NCBI GenBank assembly: GCA_036401375.1
Contig: DASWVB010000013.1
Span: 62,001-126,000, forward strand
Length of the DNA: 64,000 nt
Direction: 5' to 3'
From: DASWUZ01 sp036401375
GTDB lineage: Bacteria; Acidobacteriota; Terriglobia; Terriglobales; Acidobacteriaceae
The translations under genes and the position numbers were made by a program. This document shows, piece by piece, positions 9,891 to 18,262 of the stretch. Each line of letters opens with the position of its first letter. Position 1 is the first letter of the stretch. Below the pieces are notes generated by a model. The model worked only from the letters and a program-made list of their open reading frames with translations. It was not told where the DNA came from and made no database searches.

Positions 9891-10127
9891 ATGGCGACGG
9901 AGTTCATAGCGCTTCCCGGCAGGCTGCTTGAGAAAGTCAAGGAGGCTGCGGCCAAAGAGGCAATTACGCCCGAAGAGTTGGTCCGGGCAGCGGTGGAAGA
10001 CCGCCTGGAGCGCGGGGAATGGGCGAGGACGCTGGAGTTCGGCGATCGCAACGCTCGGGCACGAGGACTCCGGCCCGAGGACGTGCCGGCGGAGATCGCG
10101 GCTGACCGATTGGAACGCGCGCTCTAA
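9891..10127 (+). CDS. Antitoxin of a PIN-type toxin-antitoxin pair
   Basis: 78 aa, mostly helical. The N-terminal part (IALPGRLLEKVKEAAAKEAITPEELVRAAVEDRL) looks like a ribbon-helix-helix DNA-binding domain, and the acidic, Arg-rich C-terminal half would bind the toxin. The stop (10125-10127) is one nucleotide before the toxin ATG (10129), the typical arrangement of a VapBC-like module. By family knowledge it would neutralise the nuclease and repress its own promoter. An AAGGAG at about 9872 is too far for this ATG, so the start is accepted on coding content. Confidence 0.78.
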   Translation: MATEFIALPGRLLEKVKEAAAKEAITPEELVRAAVEDRLERGEWARTLEFGDRNARARGLRPEDVPAEIAADRLERAL

Positions 10128-10128
10128 A

Positions 10129-10545
10129 ATGCTGCGTGTCACCGCCGATAGCAACGTCATCCTCTCCGCGCTGAACTTCCCAGGAAATCCGCGGCGCATC
10201 CTCAAGATGGCTGAAGCGGGCATTATTCGCCTCGCCGTCTCCGATGCGATTCTCAACGAAGTGGAGCGAGTATTGCGGCGTCCGAAATTCGGCTGGCCTG
10301 AACACGAGATCGCGCGCGCCCTGCAGCAGACTGCGCGGTTGGCACACCACTTTGAGCCGAAGGAGCAGATCTACGTCGTGAAGGACGATCCAACCGACAA
10401 CCGCATTCTTGAATGCGCTACCGCGTCGGCGTCCGAATACCTCGTGACGGGCGACAAACACCTGCTAAACCTCGGCCAATATTTCGGAGTGAAAATCATT
10501 ACCCCTGCCGAGTTTTTGGAGATTCAGACCGGGCAACGAGGCTAG
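10129..10545 (+). CDS. PIN-domain ribonuclease toxin
   Basis: 138 aa, a complete PIN domain of the 'putative toxin component, PIN family' type. The acidic residues expected to bind metal are D7 (TADSNVILSAL), E44 (LNEVERVL), D90 (DDPTDNRIL) and D109 (TGDKHLL). These enzymes cleave RNA and are held inactive by the co-expressed antitoxin. The reading frame is also open upstream, but the ATG at 10129, directly after the antitoxin stop, is the evident start. It overlaps the 3' end of the opposite-strand gene by 4 nt. Confidence 0.88.
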   Translation: MLRVTADSNVILSALNFPGNPRRILKMAEAGIIRLAVSDAILNEVERVLRRPKFGWPEHEIARALQQTARLAHHFEPKEQIYVVKDDPTDNRILECATASASEYLVTGDKHLLNLGQYFGVKIITPAEFLEIQTGQRG

Positions 10546-10808
10546 GTTTCAGCGGTGAAGCCGAATTCGGCAAGCATCTCTTTGTGGGAGATGCCCTGGC
10601 GGGGGTTTTGTTCGAGCCATGCCTTTGATGTCGCGACCGCCTGGCGCTCTTCGTCAGTCTCGGGCTCGTCATCGAACGGGGCGTTGGCGATGGCGCGGGA
10701 GACGTGATCGAGCATCGTCTCGAGCAGACCCACGACGGCGGAGACCTGGCTGGGCGCCATGCGTTCGATGAGTTCGTGCGCCTGTTGTTTGCTCTGAGCG
10801 TGTGCCAC
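10542..10808 (-). CDS. Hypothetical antitoxin-like small protein
   Basis: 88 aa from GTG 10808, supported by GGAG six nucleotides upstream. It is strongly helical (ELIERMAPSQVSAVVGLLETML), then acidic (DDEPETDEERQ), and ends in ISHKEMLAEFGF. This layout resembles small antitoxins that sit with PIN or RelE toxins, but no second toxin follows it. It ends tail to tail with the PIN toxin, sharing 4 nt. Function is not established from the sequence. Confidence 0.6.
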   Translation of the reverse strand: MAHAQSKQQAHELIERMAPSQVSAVVGLLETMLDHVSRAIANAPFDDEPETDEERQAVATSKAWLEQNPRQGISHKEMLAEFGFTAET

Positions 10809-10900
10809 GGCAGACTCCGTCTCTGTCCATCTTAAACTGACACGACAGGCATCGGACTCCTCATGCGATTCTCGCCAGGCACTGCGGTAGACTTAGGGGG

Positions 10901-11974
10901 ATGATTCCTACTCTTGAGTGGACTGCGGACGGAGTCCGCTTCCTCGATCAGACGCGCCTGCCGCTTGAAGAAGTTTACGTGCTCGCGACCACCTATCAGC
11001 AGGTCGCGACCGTGATCACTACCATGGTCGTGCGCGGGGCGCCGGCCATCGGAGTCAGCGCTGCCATGGGCATCGCGCTCGGCATCCGGCACAGCACTGC
11101 TACAACCCACGCCGAGCTTAACGCGGACTTCGACAAGATCGCAGGCGTGCTTGGCGCCACACGCCCCACTGCCGTGAACCTCTTCTGGGCCATCGAACGC
11201 ATGCGCGAGCGCTTTGCCGTACTCACAACCCAGCCGGACGCGCAAGTCGACGGCATTCGCGATGCGCTGATCGAAGAGGCCCTGCTGATGTATGAAGAGG
11301 ACATCGCGGCGTGCCGCACCATGGGCGCGAACGGCGCGAGCCTGATGCCGCGTGAGGGCTCCGTGCTCACCCACTGCAATGCGGGCGCGCTCGCGACCTG
11401 CGGCTACGGCACGGCGCTCGGCGTCATCCGCGCCGCGGTCGAACAGGGATATGCTCTGCACGTCTACGCCGACGAGACGCGGCCATTTCTGCAGGGCGCG
11501 CGGCTCACTGCCTGGGAGCTGATGCACGACGGCATCCCCACGACGGTGCTCTGCGACAACATGGCCGGGAGCCTCATGCGCCAGGGCAAGATACAGGCGG
11601 TGATCGTGGGGGCAGACCGCATTGCGGCCAATGGCGACGTCGCCAACAAGATCGGCACCTATGGAGTGGCGGTGCTTGCACGGGAGCACGGAATCCCCTT
11701 CTTCGTGGCCGCGCCGTGGTCGACCATCGATCTCGCGACTGCTACCGGCGACGCAATCCCCATTGAGCAGCGCGCCGCCATCGAGGTGACCCACCACGCG
11801 GGGCGTCAGCTGACCCCGCACGGCGTAGGAGTTGAGAATCCTGCCTTCGATGTGACTCCGGCGAAGTACGTTACCGCCATCATCACCGAGCGGGGTGTGC
11901 TGCGGGCTCCGTACGAGGCAAGCCTGATCTCGGCCGACGCACTCGAGCCGGAAGTAGCTGTCTCCAGGGGATGA
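10901..11974 (+). CDS. mtnA: S-methyl-5-thioribose-1-phosphate isomerase
   Basis: 357 aa. It converts methylthioribose-1-phosphate to methylthioribulose-1-phosphate in the methionine salvage pathway, in the cytosol. Family signatures are present: VVRGAPAIGVSAAMG near the N-terminus, THCNAGALATCGYGTALG with the catalytic Cys, ADETRPFLQGARLTAWEL, and IVGADRIAANGDVANKIGTY with the catalytic Asp. A related alternative would be an eIF-2B alpha-like or ribose-1,5-bisphosphate isomerase, but the motifs fit MtnA. AGGGGG directly abuts the ATG, which is unusually close. No other methionine salvage gene is in the window. Confidence 0.94.
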   Translation: MIPTLEWTADGVRFLDQTRLPLEEVYVLATTYQQVATVITTMVVRGAPAIGVSAAMGIALGIRHSTATTHAELNADFDKIAGVLGATRPTAVNLFWAIERMRERFAVLTTQPDAQVDGIRDALIEEALLMYEEDIAACRTMGANGASLMPREGSVLTHCNAGALATCGYGTALGVIRAAVEQGYALHVYADETRPFLQGARLTAWELMHDGIPTTVLCDNMAGSLMRQGKIQAVIVGADRIAANGDVANKIGTYGVAVLAREHGIPFFVAAPWSTIDLATATGDAIPIEQRAAIEVTHHAGRQLTPHGVGVENPAFDVTPAKYVTAIITERGVLRAPYEASLISADALEPEVAVSRG

Positions 11975-12107
11975 GCTGCGGATCGCCGCTCCAGGCTCAG
12001 CAGGCTTGAGCTGCAGACGCGTGTCGTTCCAGAATACGAGGGAGAGCTGCCGGCGAGCGACAACAGACGGCCGGCTCTGGCATACTCAAGAGCGAGGTTG
12101 ATCCGCT

Positions 12108-12239
12108 ATGGATGTAGCTCCCTACGCCATTGTTGCGTTTGTGGTTCTCTTCGCCGCCGCCCTCCGCTGGGCCACGGGAGGGTTGAAGGGCAGTATCGCG
12201 ACTCCCACCCCTGAAGAGCCGGTTGGCAAGTCTGTTTAG
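12108..12239 (+). CDS. Small single-pass membrane protein (43 aa)
   Basis: ATG 12108 to TAG 12237-12239. The product has one hydrophobic segment, residues 5-18 (PYAIVAFVVLFAAA), followed by a short polar tail ending in Val. No family is recognised and no Shine-Dalgarno is obvious. It lies in front of a small zinc-protein gene and a hydrolase-like gene on the same strand, so a three-gene unit is possible. Length and single helix make it a plausible but unproven gene. Confidence 0.42.
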   Translation: MDVAPYAIVAFVVLFAAALRWATGGLKGSIATPTPEEPVGKSV

Positions 12240-12280
12240 GGAACGCGGAGGACCGCGCCCGGTCGCGCTGCAGCGCCGCT

Positions 12281-12445
12281 ATGAGCCCTGACTCAGCCGT
12301 TCCAGGACATAAGGACGACCTGCTGTGGTGTGCCGTCTGTGCGCGGGCCGTGGACGATCCCCTGGTCTGCGGAGACTGCTCGGCGGTGATCTGCCGCGTC
12401 TGTGGAACCCCTCTCGAGTCATCCGACGAGCTCGCCTTCGGATGA
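12281..12445 (+). CDS. Small zinc-ribbon protein with three CxxC pairs (54 aa)
   Basis: ATG 12281 to TGA 12443-12445. The 54 residues contain three CxxC knuckles: C17-C20 (WCAVC), C30-C33 (VCGDC) and C38-C41 (ICRVC). Such spacing is typical of zinc ribbons or double zinc knuckles, and it is unlikely to arise in random sequence. Partners and role are unknown; small zinc-ribbon proteins often mediate protein or nucleic-acid contacts. The hydrolase-like gene starts 26 nt downstream on the same strand. The frame overlaps no stronger coding candidate. Confidence 0.6.
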   Translation: MSPDSAVPGHKDDLLWCAVCARAVDDPLVCGDCSAVICRVCGTPLESSDELAFG

Positions 12446-12471
12446 GCCCACGCCTGCTGCGAGAGGATTGA

Positions 12472-13476
12472 ATGGCACAGAGCGGCGGCCGAGGAGCCGG
12501 TCCCAGCACAAGTACGCGCAAGACAGGGCCACCGTCGGGGTCACGGTCAGCACGACCGTCGGGGTCACCATCCGGGCGGCACAAGGACGCTGCACCGATG
12601 CCGCTGGTGAGCGGAATGTGGCTCCTGCAATGGTTCGTCATCTCACTGGCGTCTGCGGGAGTGCTGGGCTATCTGAGCCTCTGCTTCCTCTTCTATCAAG
12701 GGCAGTGGCAGCTCCTCTTCCACCCAAGCCGGTCGATCACGACAACCCCTGCCAGCCTCGGAGTTCCCTTTGAGGACGTCCGGTTCGACACGGCAGCGGA
12801 CGGTGTTGCGCAGCTCGATGGCTGGTGGATTCCGGGCGACCCGGCTTCCCTCTCGGCTGGCCGGAATGCTGTCACCCTATTATTTCTTCACGATGGGCGG
12901 GGTTCGCTCTCAGACGCAGCTCCGCAGTTGAAGGCGCTGCATTCTCTCGGAGTGAACTTGTTCGCGTTCGACTATCGGGGTTTTGGCCTAAGCGCGTCGA
13001 TGCACCCCTCCGAGAAGAGCGTGCAGGAAGACGCCGCCGCCGCTGTTGCGTACCTCGCCCAGAGACATCGCGACCGTGACGCGCTGGTCCTCTATGGAGT
13101 TGGACTGGGAGCGACGATTGCAGCGGAGACCTACAAGGACGAGTCTGCCCGGCGCCACATGATAGCCGGGCTGGTGCTCGACGAGCCTCAGCCTCCGGCG
13201 CTGACGATCGTTGGACGAGACCCGCGAGCCAGGCTCCTGCCACTGAAGATCCTCATGCACGATCGCTTTGACCTTGCGAGGCAGCTCGAGGGAGACAGTA
13301 TTCCGACGCTCTTCTTTCAGAGACCGGGGGAGGGGTTGGGCGACTCTTACTCCGCTGTGCCCGCTGGGATGAGGATGCTCTATGAGGTGAAAGGACCTGT
13401 TCCGGCCTACGTCGACCCTGGATACCTCGCCGAGATGAGGCGTTTTCTAGAGCGGGGCGATGCGATGACGCGCTAA
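12472..13476 (+). CDS. Membrane-anchored alpha/beta-hydrolase-fold protein, probably catalytically dead
   Basis: 334 aa. After a low-complexity Ser/Gly/Pro/Arg stretch (2-40), one membrane helix spans about 50-75, then an alpha/beta-hydrolase fold follows (LLFHPSR, LDGWWIPG, NLFAFDYRGFGLS), as in membrane-bound serine hydrolases related to YfhR/ABHD13. The nucleophile elbow should read G-x-S-x-G but reads Y208-G-V-G211-L-G, so Ser is replaced by Gly. The strand that normally carries the Asp reads TLFFQRPGEG, without HGxxD, and no GH(N/G) motif follows. All three catalytic residues therefore appear absent. ATG 12598, preceded by AAGGA, is an alternative start that drops the low-complexity arm. 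Confidence 0.72.
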   Translation: MAQSGGRGAGPSTSTRKTGPPSGSRSARPSGSPSGRHKDAAPMPLVSGMWLLQWFVISLASAGVLGYLSLCFLFYQGQWQLLFHPSRSITTTPASLGVPFEDVRFDTAADGVAQLDGWWIPGDPASLSAGRNAVTLLFLHDGRGSLSDAAPQLKALHSLGVNLFAFDYRGFGLSASMHPSEKSVQEDAAAAVAYLAQRHRDRDALVLYGVGLGATIAAETYKDESARRHMIAGLVLDEPQPPALTIVGRDPRARLLPLKILMHDRFDLARQLEGDSIPTLFFQRPGEGLGDSYSAVPAGMRMLYEVKGPVPAYVDPGYLAEMRRFLERGDAMTR

Positions 13477-13604
13477 GGCCGATTGAAGACGGCGTTCGAG
13501 CTTCGAGGCGGGCCCGGGCTCGACCAGCCGGGCGGCCGTTGCCGGCCGCCCCAGAGGACTTCAGGCCGAAGCGGTGCGCCGTGCCGGGATCGGCCACGAA
13601 AGAA

Positions 13605-13628
13605 AGACCCGGCTGGAAGGCCGGGTCT
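13605..13628 (-). terminator. Rho-independent terminator of the DUF1501 gene
   Basis: Read on the minus strand, AGACCCGG and CCGGGTCT pair around a short loop and are followed by TTCTTTC. It lies 32 nt beyond the stop of the DUF1501 gene and could also slow transcription from the convergent plus-strand gene. Confidence 0.6.
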
Positions 13629-13659
13629 CTGTCGAACCTAAGGCAGCATCTGGGGAGGA

Positions 13660-14910
13660 CTACAGTTTTACAAGGTTGAGAAACTGGTTGGAGTGCAGCT
13701 CCGCGCCGGGGAAGACGACCTCGAGGTTACGGGCGCCGAGGGTCTTGTAGGCCGCCTCGCCTAGAACCTGGCGGAAGTCTGTGGTGATGGCGAGGTCGCG
13801 ACCCTCGTAGAGCTGCTCGGTCTCGAGCCCGGGCCACCTGCCGTAGATGTTTCCACCCTTGACAGGGCCGCCGAGAACGAACATGACGTTGGCATGACCG
13901 TGATCGGTGCCTGCAGTACCGTTCTGACGGGCGGTGCGGCCGAACTCCGACATGGTGACCAGCACGATGTCCTCGGATTGGATTCCCATATCCGTCCAGA
14001 AGGCAGCGATTCCCTGGCTGAAATCCTTCAAGCGATTAGCGAGCTGTCCGTTGGTACCGCCCTGATTCTGGTGGGTGTCCCAGCCTCCGATGTCGGCAAA
14101 GGCTGCTTCCACTCCGAGGTTGGCTTTGAGCAGCTGCGCCACCTGGCGCATGCTGTCTCCGAAGTGGCTTTTGGGGTAATTTGCGCCCGCCGCCGGCTGA
14201 TATTTGGCCGGGTTGGTGGCCTTGAGCATCTTGACGGCCTCGAAGGTCTCGGTGCCGGTGCCATGGAGAACGCTGTCGACGGAATCGTCATACATCGCCT
14301 CAAAGCTGCTGCTCAACGGCGAGGGCGCTGGAGCGCGTCCTCCGACGCTGAAGTCCTGCAGGTTGTTGACCGCGACGGCGGGAATCTTGCCTTGCAGCGA
14401 GCGCGGAACCTGCGAGCCCATGGCGACGGCGCGGAAGGCAGTCGCCATGGTTGCGTGGGCCAGGTCTTCGGCCTGCAGGGCGCGGTTCAGCCAGCCGTCG
14501 GGGGTGATTTTGACGCCGGGCGTGCCGCTCTCCATGTAATCCTGGGCGTCGAAGTGCGACCTTGTAGTGTCGGGAGAGCCTACGGCATGAACAACAGCGA
14601 GATGGCCCTGGTCCCAGAGCGGTTTCAGAGGCTGCATGGCCGGGTGCAGGCCGAAGAAGCCGTTCAGATCGATCAGGTCGCCTTTGGGAATGCCGATGCC
14701 CGGGCGCATCTGGTAGTAAGCGCTCTCTGCGTAGGGAACGACGATGTTGAGGCCGTCTGCCGCGCCGCGCTGAAAGAGCACCACCAGCTTCTTACCCCTG
14801 GGGACAGTGGTCTGCGCCAGCACCGAACGAGTAAGGAAGCTGGGTATGACGGAGGTTCCGACCACCGCCATGGCCCCACCCCTCATGAATGCGCGACGTG
14901 TAATTGCCAT
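13660..14910 (-). CDS. DUF1501 family protein with twin-arginine signal
   Basis: 416 aa from ATG 14910. The N-terminus holds the Tat motif TRRAFMRGG, a hydrophobic stretch and a likely cleavage site at VLAQT, so it is exported folded to the periplasm. The mature part follows the DUF1501 pattern: LVVLFQRGAADGLNIVVPY, NGFFGLHPAMQPL, SHFDAQDYMESG, GGWDTHQNQ and MSEFGRTARQNGTAGTDHGHAN. The family is related to the alkaline-phosphatase/sulfatase fold, and its substrate is unknown. It often sits next to a DUF1800 gene; none is here. Longer upstream frame exists, but only the Tat start makes sense. Confidence 0.9.
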   Translation of the reverse strand: MAITRRAFMRGGAMAVVGTSVIPSFLTRSVLAQTTVPRGKKLVVLFQRGAADGLNIVVPYAESAYYQMRPGIGIPKGDLIDLNGFFGLHPAMQPLKPLWDQGHLAVVHAVGSPDTTRSHFDAQDYMESGTPGVKITPDGWLNRALQAEDLAHATMATAFRAVAMGSQVPRSLQGKIPAVAVNNLQDFSVGGRAPAPSPLSSSFEAMYDDSVDSVLHGTGTETFEAVKMLKATNPAKYQPAAGANYPKSHFGDSMRQVAQLLKANLGVEAAFADIGGWDTHQNQGGTNGQLANRLKDFSQGIAAFWTDMGIQSEDIVLVTMSEFGRTARQNGTAGTDHGHANVMFVLGGPVKGGNIYGRWPGLETEQLYEGRDLAITTDFRQVLGEAAYKTLGARNLEVVFPGAELHSNQFLNLVKL

Positions 14911-15208
14911 GTTGCCGACTCCTGCGAAGCTAGCAAAGCTTATGCGTGTACAAACGCCATGCCCACCATAAAGTTGCGTCAGGGATCCGACTTGGCAAGC
15001 CTTCAGTAACCTCACGGAGCCGCCTAAAGCACCTTCCCGAGTAGTGGCAACTTGCTTTCGTGGGCACATCGACCATCTTTTAACATGTGCTCCGCGATTA
15101 AGCACATCTCAACGTGGCTCTCGCGATCCGATAGAGACTCTTCGAACGCGTTTGCTCGGCGGCCCACGGCGTCCGCAAGGTATATTCTCGCAAAGGGGGT
15201 CAACAATA

Positions 15209-15565
15209 ATGGAACCGCTGTCTCTTGAAGTGTTGGACGGAGAAGTTTCTGAGGAATCCAAGGCCTGGGTAATCAAAGGGGAGAATGGAAGCTTCCTGAT
15301 CATCCCAGACAATCGCTTTCCGGGACGGAGGCCGATTCGATTCTTCATGAGCGAAGCCGATGCCTCACGTGTCATCCGTGAAGTAACCCGAGCCAAACCC
15401 GAATTGGCACAACAGAGACTCGCTCCTTTCGAGGTTTTTCTACGCGATTCCTTACGGAGAATAGCGAAGGAGACTCACCCCGAACGGGCGGACAGCTTTG
15501 TGGTTCACACCCCCAACGAAGTCTACGATTTTTTGAAGTCTACGGGACCAACAACTATAAATTGA
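15209..15565 (+). CDS. Hypothetical protein (118 aa)
   Basis: Started at ATG 15209, behind an AAAGGGGG Shine-Dalgarno at 15193-15200; upstream codons in the frame have no coding character. The protein is a small soluble alpha/beta protein (WVIKGENGSFLIIPDNRF; RFFMSEADASRVIREV; YDFLKSTG). No family is recognised. Base use is less GC-rich than the neighbours, with codons such as AAA, TTT and AAC more common, which may hint at foreign origin. A T8 run follows its stop at about 15577. Confidence 0.6.
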   Translation: MEPLSLEVLDGEVSEESKAWVIKGENGSFLIIPDNRFPGRRPIRFFMSEADASRVIREVTRAKPELAQQRLAPFEVFLRDSLRRIAKETHPERADSFVVHTPNEVYDFLKSTGPTTIN

Positions 15566-15826
15566 ACAAAGGCTTTTTTTTGCTCGGCCTATGCGCATGG
15601 ACGGGATCTCCTACGCCAAGGCATCGACGGGGCAATCCCATAATCTGCGCCGGTGCGGAGACCGGCGCGACGAGATTACCGCACGACCATGGCGAGTGAT
15701 GAGTTTAGGGGCACGCTTCGAGCGGAGGCCGCCCGTGCGGATCGGCAAGCCCTTTGTGGAGAAGCCGCAGGTACTTGGTAGGGCAGCCTCCGCCCGCCCT
15801 CTGAGACCCTCAGAGCGGGAGACGAC

Positions 15827-17167
15827 TTGGCCAAGAAAGATGATGTCGAGGTTCTATCGATAGACGGGCGCGAAGTCCGCGTGACCCACCCTGACAAGCT
15901 GTATTTCTCGAAGCAGACCAAGGTGTCGAAGCTCGAGCTGGTTCGCTACTACCTGGCTGTCGCTGCCGGAGCGCTGGGGGGCATTCGCGATCGCCCGGTG
16001 GTGCTCAAGCGCTTCGTCAACGGCGCGGAGGGCGAGGCCTTTTACCAGAAGCGTGCGCCAACCGAGCGGCCCGAGTGGCTGCGCACCGTTACCCTCTCCT
16101 TTCCGTCGGGTCGCACCGCGGAGGAGGTCGTGGTGGACGACGCGGCCGGGCTGGCCTGGATCGTCAACCTCGGCTCGATCGAGCTCCATCCGCACGCGGT
16201 GCGCGCCAGCGATCTCGACCATCCCGACGAGCTGCGGGTCGATCTCGATCCCGGGCCGGGCGTGGGATGGGCGGACGTTCGCAGCGTCTCGCTCGAGGTA
16301 AAGGCGCTGCTCGAGGAGCTTGGCCTGCAGGGCTGGCCCAAGACCAGCGGCTCCCGCGGAATGCACGTCAACGTACGGATCGAGCCGCGGTGGAGCTTCG
16401 GCGAGGTTCGTCGTGCGGCGCTGGCGCTGTCGCGCGCCGTTGAGCGGCGTGCGCCCGGGCTTGCCACGTCCAAGTGGTGGAAGGAGGAGCGCCACGGCGT
16501 CTTTCTCGACTACAACCAGAACGCTAAAGACCGGACTACCTGCTCCGCCTACTCGGTGCGGCCGCTGCCCGATGCGCGTGTCTCAACGCCTCTGCGGTGG
16601 GAGGAGGTCGAGGACTGCGAGCCCGCAGATTTCACGGTCCTGACGGTTCCTGCGCGCTTCGCTGCGCTAGGCGATGCGCACGCTGCGATGGATGCGAACC
16701 CCGGCTCGCTCGATCGCCTGCTCGAACTCGCGGCCAGAGATGAGGCCGCCGGCCTCGGCGATGCACCGTGGCCCCCGCACTTCCGCAAGATGGAGGGGGA
16801 AGGTCCGCGGGTTGCGCCCTCCCGTGCACGGTCTGCAGCCTCAGCGAGCGCCAAAAAAGCGTCGCCAAAGAAGGCAGCGGCTCGCGCTCCGCGGACGAAG
16901 ATGCCGCTCATCGTAGTGGCTAACTCTCCCCATGAAGAGGCTGCGCTGGCCGGACTCGAGCGTTGGAAGAGCAGGCACCCCGAGGCGGCCGCGCTGCTGG
17001 CCGTCGACGACGTGCTGGTGGACAGGATGCGAGGCAGCTCTTCGACATGGACGCGCATTCGGCTGAACCTGCGCCACGTGCCGGAGGGCGAGCGCCCGCC
17101 GCAGGAGACGCCGGACCCCGACGATGACCCGACGCGCGAGTGGCGCACCGGCAAGGAGCCGGCTTAG
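15827..17167 (+). CDS. LigD-like polymerase domain protein with C-terminal extension
   Basis: 446 aa from TTG 15827, behind CGGGAG. Residues about 10-300 form an archaeo-eukaryotic-primase-type polymerase as in the POL domain of LigD: RVTHPDKLYF at the start, the metal-binding pair in RVDLDPGPG (about 137-145), KTSGSRGMHVNVRIEP and the DYNQNAKDRTTCSAYSVRP motif. The domain fills gaps with ribo- or deoxyribonucleotides in non-homologous end joining. An Ala/Lys-rich linker (about 335-360) leads to an extra domain of about 80 residues that I do not recognise. The matching ligase is the next gene, convergent; no Ku gene is in the window. Confidence 0.9.
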   Translation: MAKKDDVEVLSIDGREVRVTHPDKLYFSKQTKVSKLELVRYYLAVAAGALGGIRDRPVVLKRFVNGAEGEAFYQKRAPTERPEWLRTVTLSFPSGRTAEEVVVDDAAGLAWIVNLGSIELHPHAVRASDLDHPDELRVDLDPGPGVGWADVRSVSLEVKALLEELGLQGWPKTSGSRGMHVNVRIEPRWSFGEVRRAALALSRAVERRAPGLATSKWWKEERHGVFLDYNQNAKDRTTCSAYSVRPLPDARVSTPLRWEEVEDCEPADFTVLTVPARFAALGDAHAAMDANPGSLDRLLELAARDEAAGLGDAPWPPHFRKMEGEGPRVAPSRARSAASASAKKASPKKAAARAPRTKMPLIVVANSPHEEAALAGLERWKSRHPEAAALLAVDDVLVDRMRGSSSTWTRIRLNLRHVPEGERPPQETPDPDDDPTREWRTGKEPA

Positions 17168-17179
17168 CGGTACGCGGCT

Positions 17180-18262
17180 CTATCGACCGGTTGCGAAGAT
17201 GGCCATCAGCTCCTGCGGCGCTACCACCTCGAGCTGCGCGTAGGTGCAGCTGGCGGGCGGCTTGTCCGTGCGCCAGCGCCTGAAGTGCGCCATGTGACGG
17301 AAGCGGCTGCCCTGCATGTGTTCATAGGCGACCTCGACGACCAGCTCCGGGCGCAGCGGCTCCCAGGAGAGGTCTTTGCCCTGGCTCCATCGGCTCTGTC
17401 CGCCGGGCATGCGCTGCCCGAGGCCGCCGGAGTCCTGCTCCGCCCAACTCCTCCATGGGTGATCGACGAGAGCGTGCTTGCGATATGGTGCGAGGAAGTC
17501 GAGCAGCTCGATGCGCTTTTCCCGGGTGAAGCTGGCGCAGACTCCGACGTGCTGCAGTCCGCCCGCTTCGTCGTAGAGGCCGAGCAGCAGCGAGCCGACC
17601 GCCGTGCCATGCGCGTCCTTATACCAGCGAAAGCCGGCGACCACGCAATCGCAGTCGCGCTCGTGCTTCACCTTGAGCATCACGCGTTTGTCGGGCTGGT
17701 AGTCGAGGGAGACGCGCTTGGCCATCACTCCATCGAGGCCCGCACCCTCGAAGCGGCGAAACCAATCTGACGCAACGCTGCTGTCGATGGTGGTGGGAGT
17801 GAGGTGGAGGGGCGCCTTTGCGGAGGCGAGCAGCGACTCCAGCTCTGCGCGTCGGCTGCTGAAAGGGTCGCTGCGCAGATCGCGGTCGCCAACGCAGAGC
17901 AGGTCGAAGAAGACGATCGATGTCGGCGTCTGCTTCGCAAGCAGCTTTACCCGCGATGCTGCGGGGTGGATGCGCAGCTGCAGCGCCTCGAAGTCGAGTC
18001 CGTTTGCGCCTGCGATGACGATCTCACCGTCGAGGACGCAGCGCTGGGGCAGCTGCGTGCGGACAGGATCGATCAGTTCCGGGAAGTAGCGGTTGAGAGA
18101 CTTGGCGTCGCGGCTCTGGATCAGCACCTCGTCGCCGTCGCGGAAGATGAGGGCGCGAAAGCCGTCCCACTTCGGCTCGAAGATCCAGCTGTCGCCGCTG
18201 GGAATCTCCTCAACTCGCTTGGCCAGCATGGGGAGCACAGGGGGAGTGACGGGAAGGTTCAC
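17180..18262 (-). CDS. ATP-dependent DNA ligase (LigD ligase-domain type)
   Basis: 360 aa, the size of a stand-alone LigD/LigC ligase core. The nucleotidyltransferase motif I is EPKWDGFRAL (the Lys that takes AMP), followed by LDGEIVIAG (III), FFDLLCVGDRDL, DGVMAKRVSLDYQPDKR (IV) and MLKVKHERDCD (V). The C-terminal oligonucleotide-binding fold ends with LRPELVVEVAYEHMQGSRFRHMAHFRRWR. No nuclease or polymerase domain is attached. It ends 12 nt from the end of the POL-domain gene on the other strand, so the LigD activities are split over two convergent genes. Confidence 0.93.
   Translation of the reverse strand: MNLPVTPPVLPMLAKRVEEIPSGDSWIFEPKWDGFRALIFRDGDEVLIQSRDAKSLNRYFPELIDPVRTQLPQRCVLDGEIVIAGANGLDFEALQLRIHPAASRVKLLAKQTPTSIVFFDLLCVGDRDLRSDPFSSRRAELESLLASAKAPLHLTPTTIDSSVASDWFRRFEGAGLDGVMAKRVSLDYQPDKRVMLKVKHERDCDCVVAGFRWYKDAHGTAVGSLLLGLYDEAGGLQHVGVCASFTREKRIELLDFLAPYRKHALVDHPWRSWAEQDSGGLGQRMPGGQSRWSQGKDLSWEPLRPELVVEVAYEHMQGSRFRHMAHFRRWRTDKPPASCTYAQLEVVAPQELMAIFATGR

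Noticed and set aside
9594..10256. 220-codon minus-strand frame over the toxin-antitoxin region
   Set aside because: It is antisense to the antitoxin, toxin and acetyltransferase remnant, all of which have better support.
13894..15009. 371-codon frame opposite the DUF1501 gene
   Set aside because: Antisense shadow; the minus-strand gene has a Tat signal and family motifs.
15591..15863. 90-codon frame before the LigD-like polymerase
   Set aside because: Arg-rich, no family, and it runs into the polymerase start in another frame.
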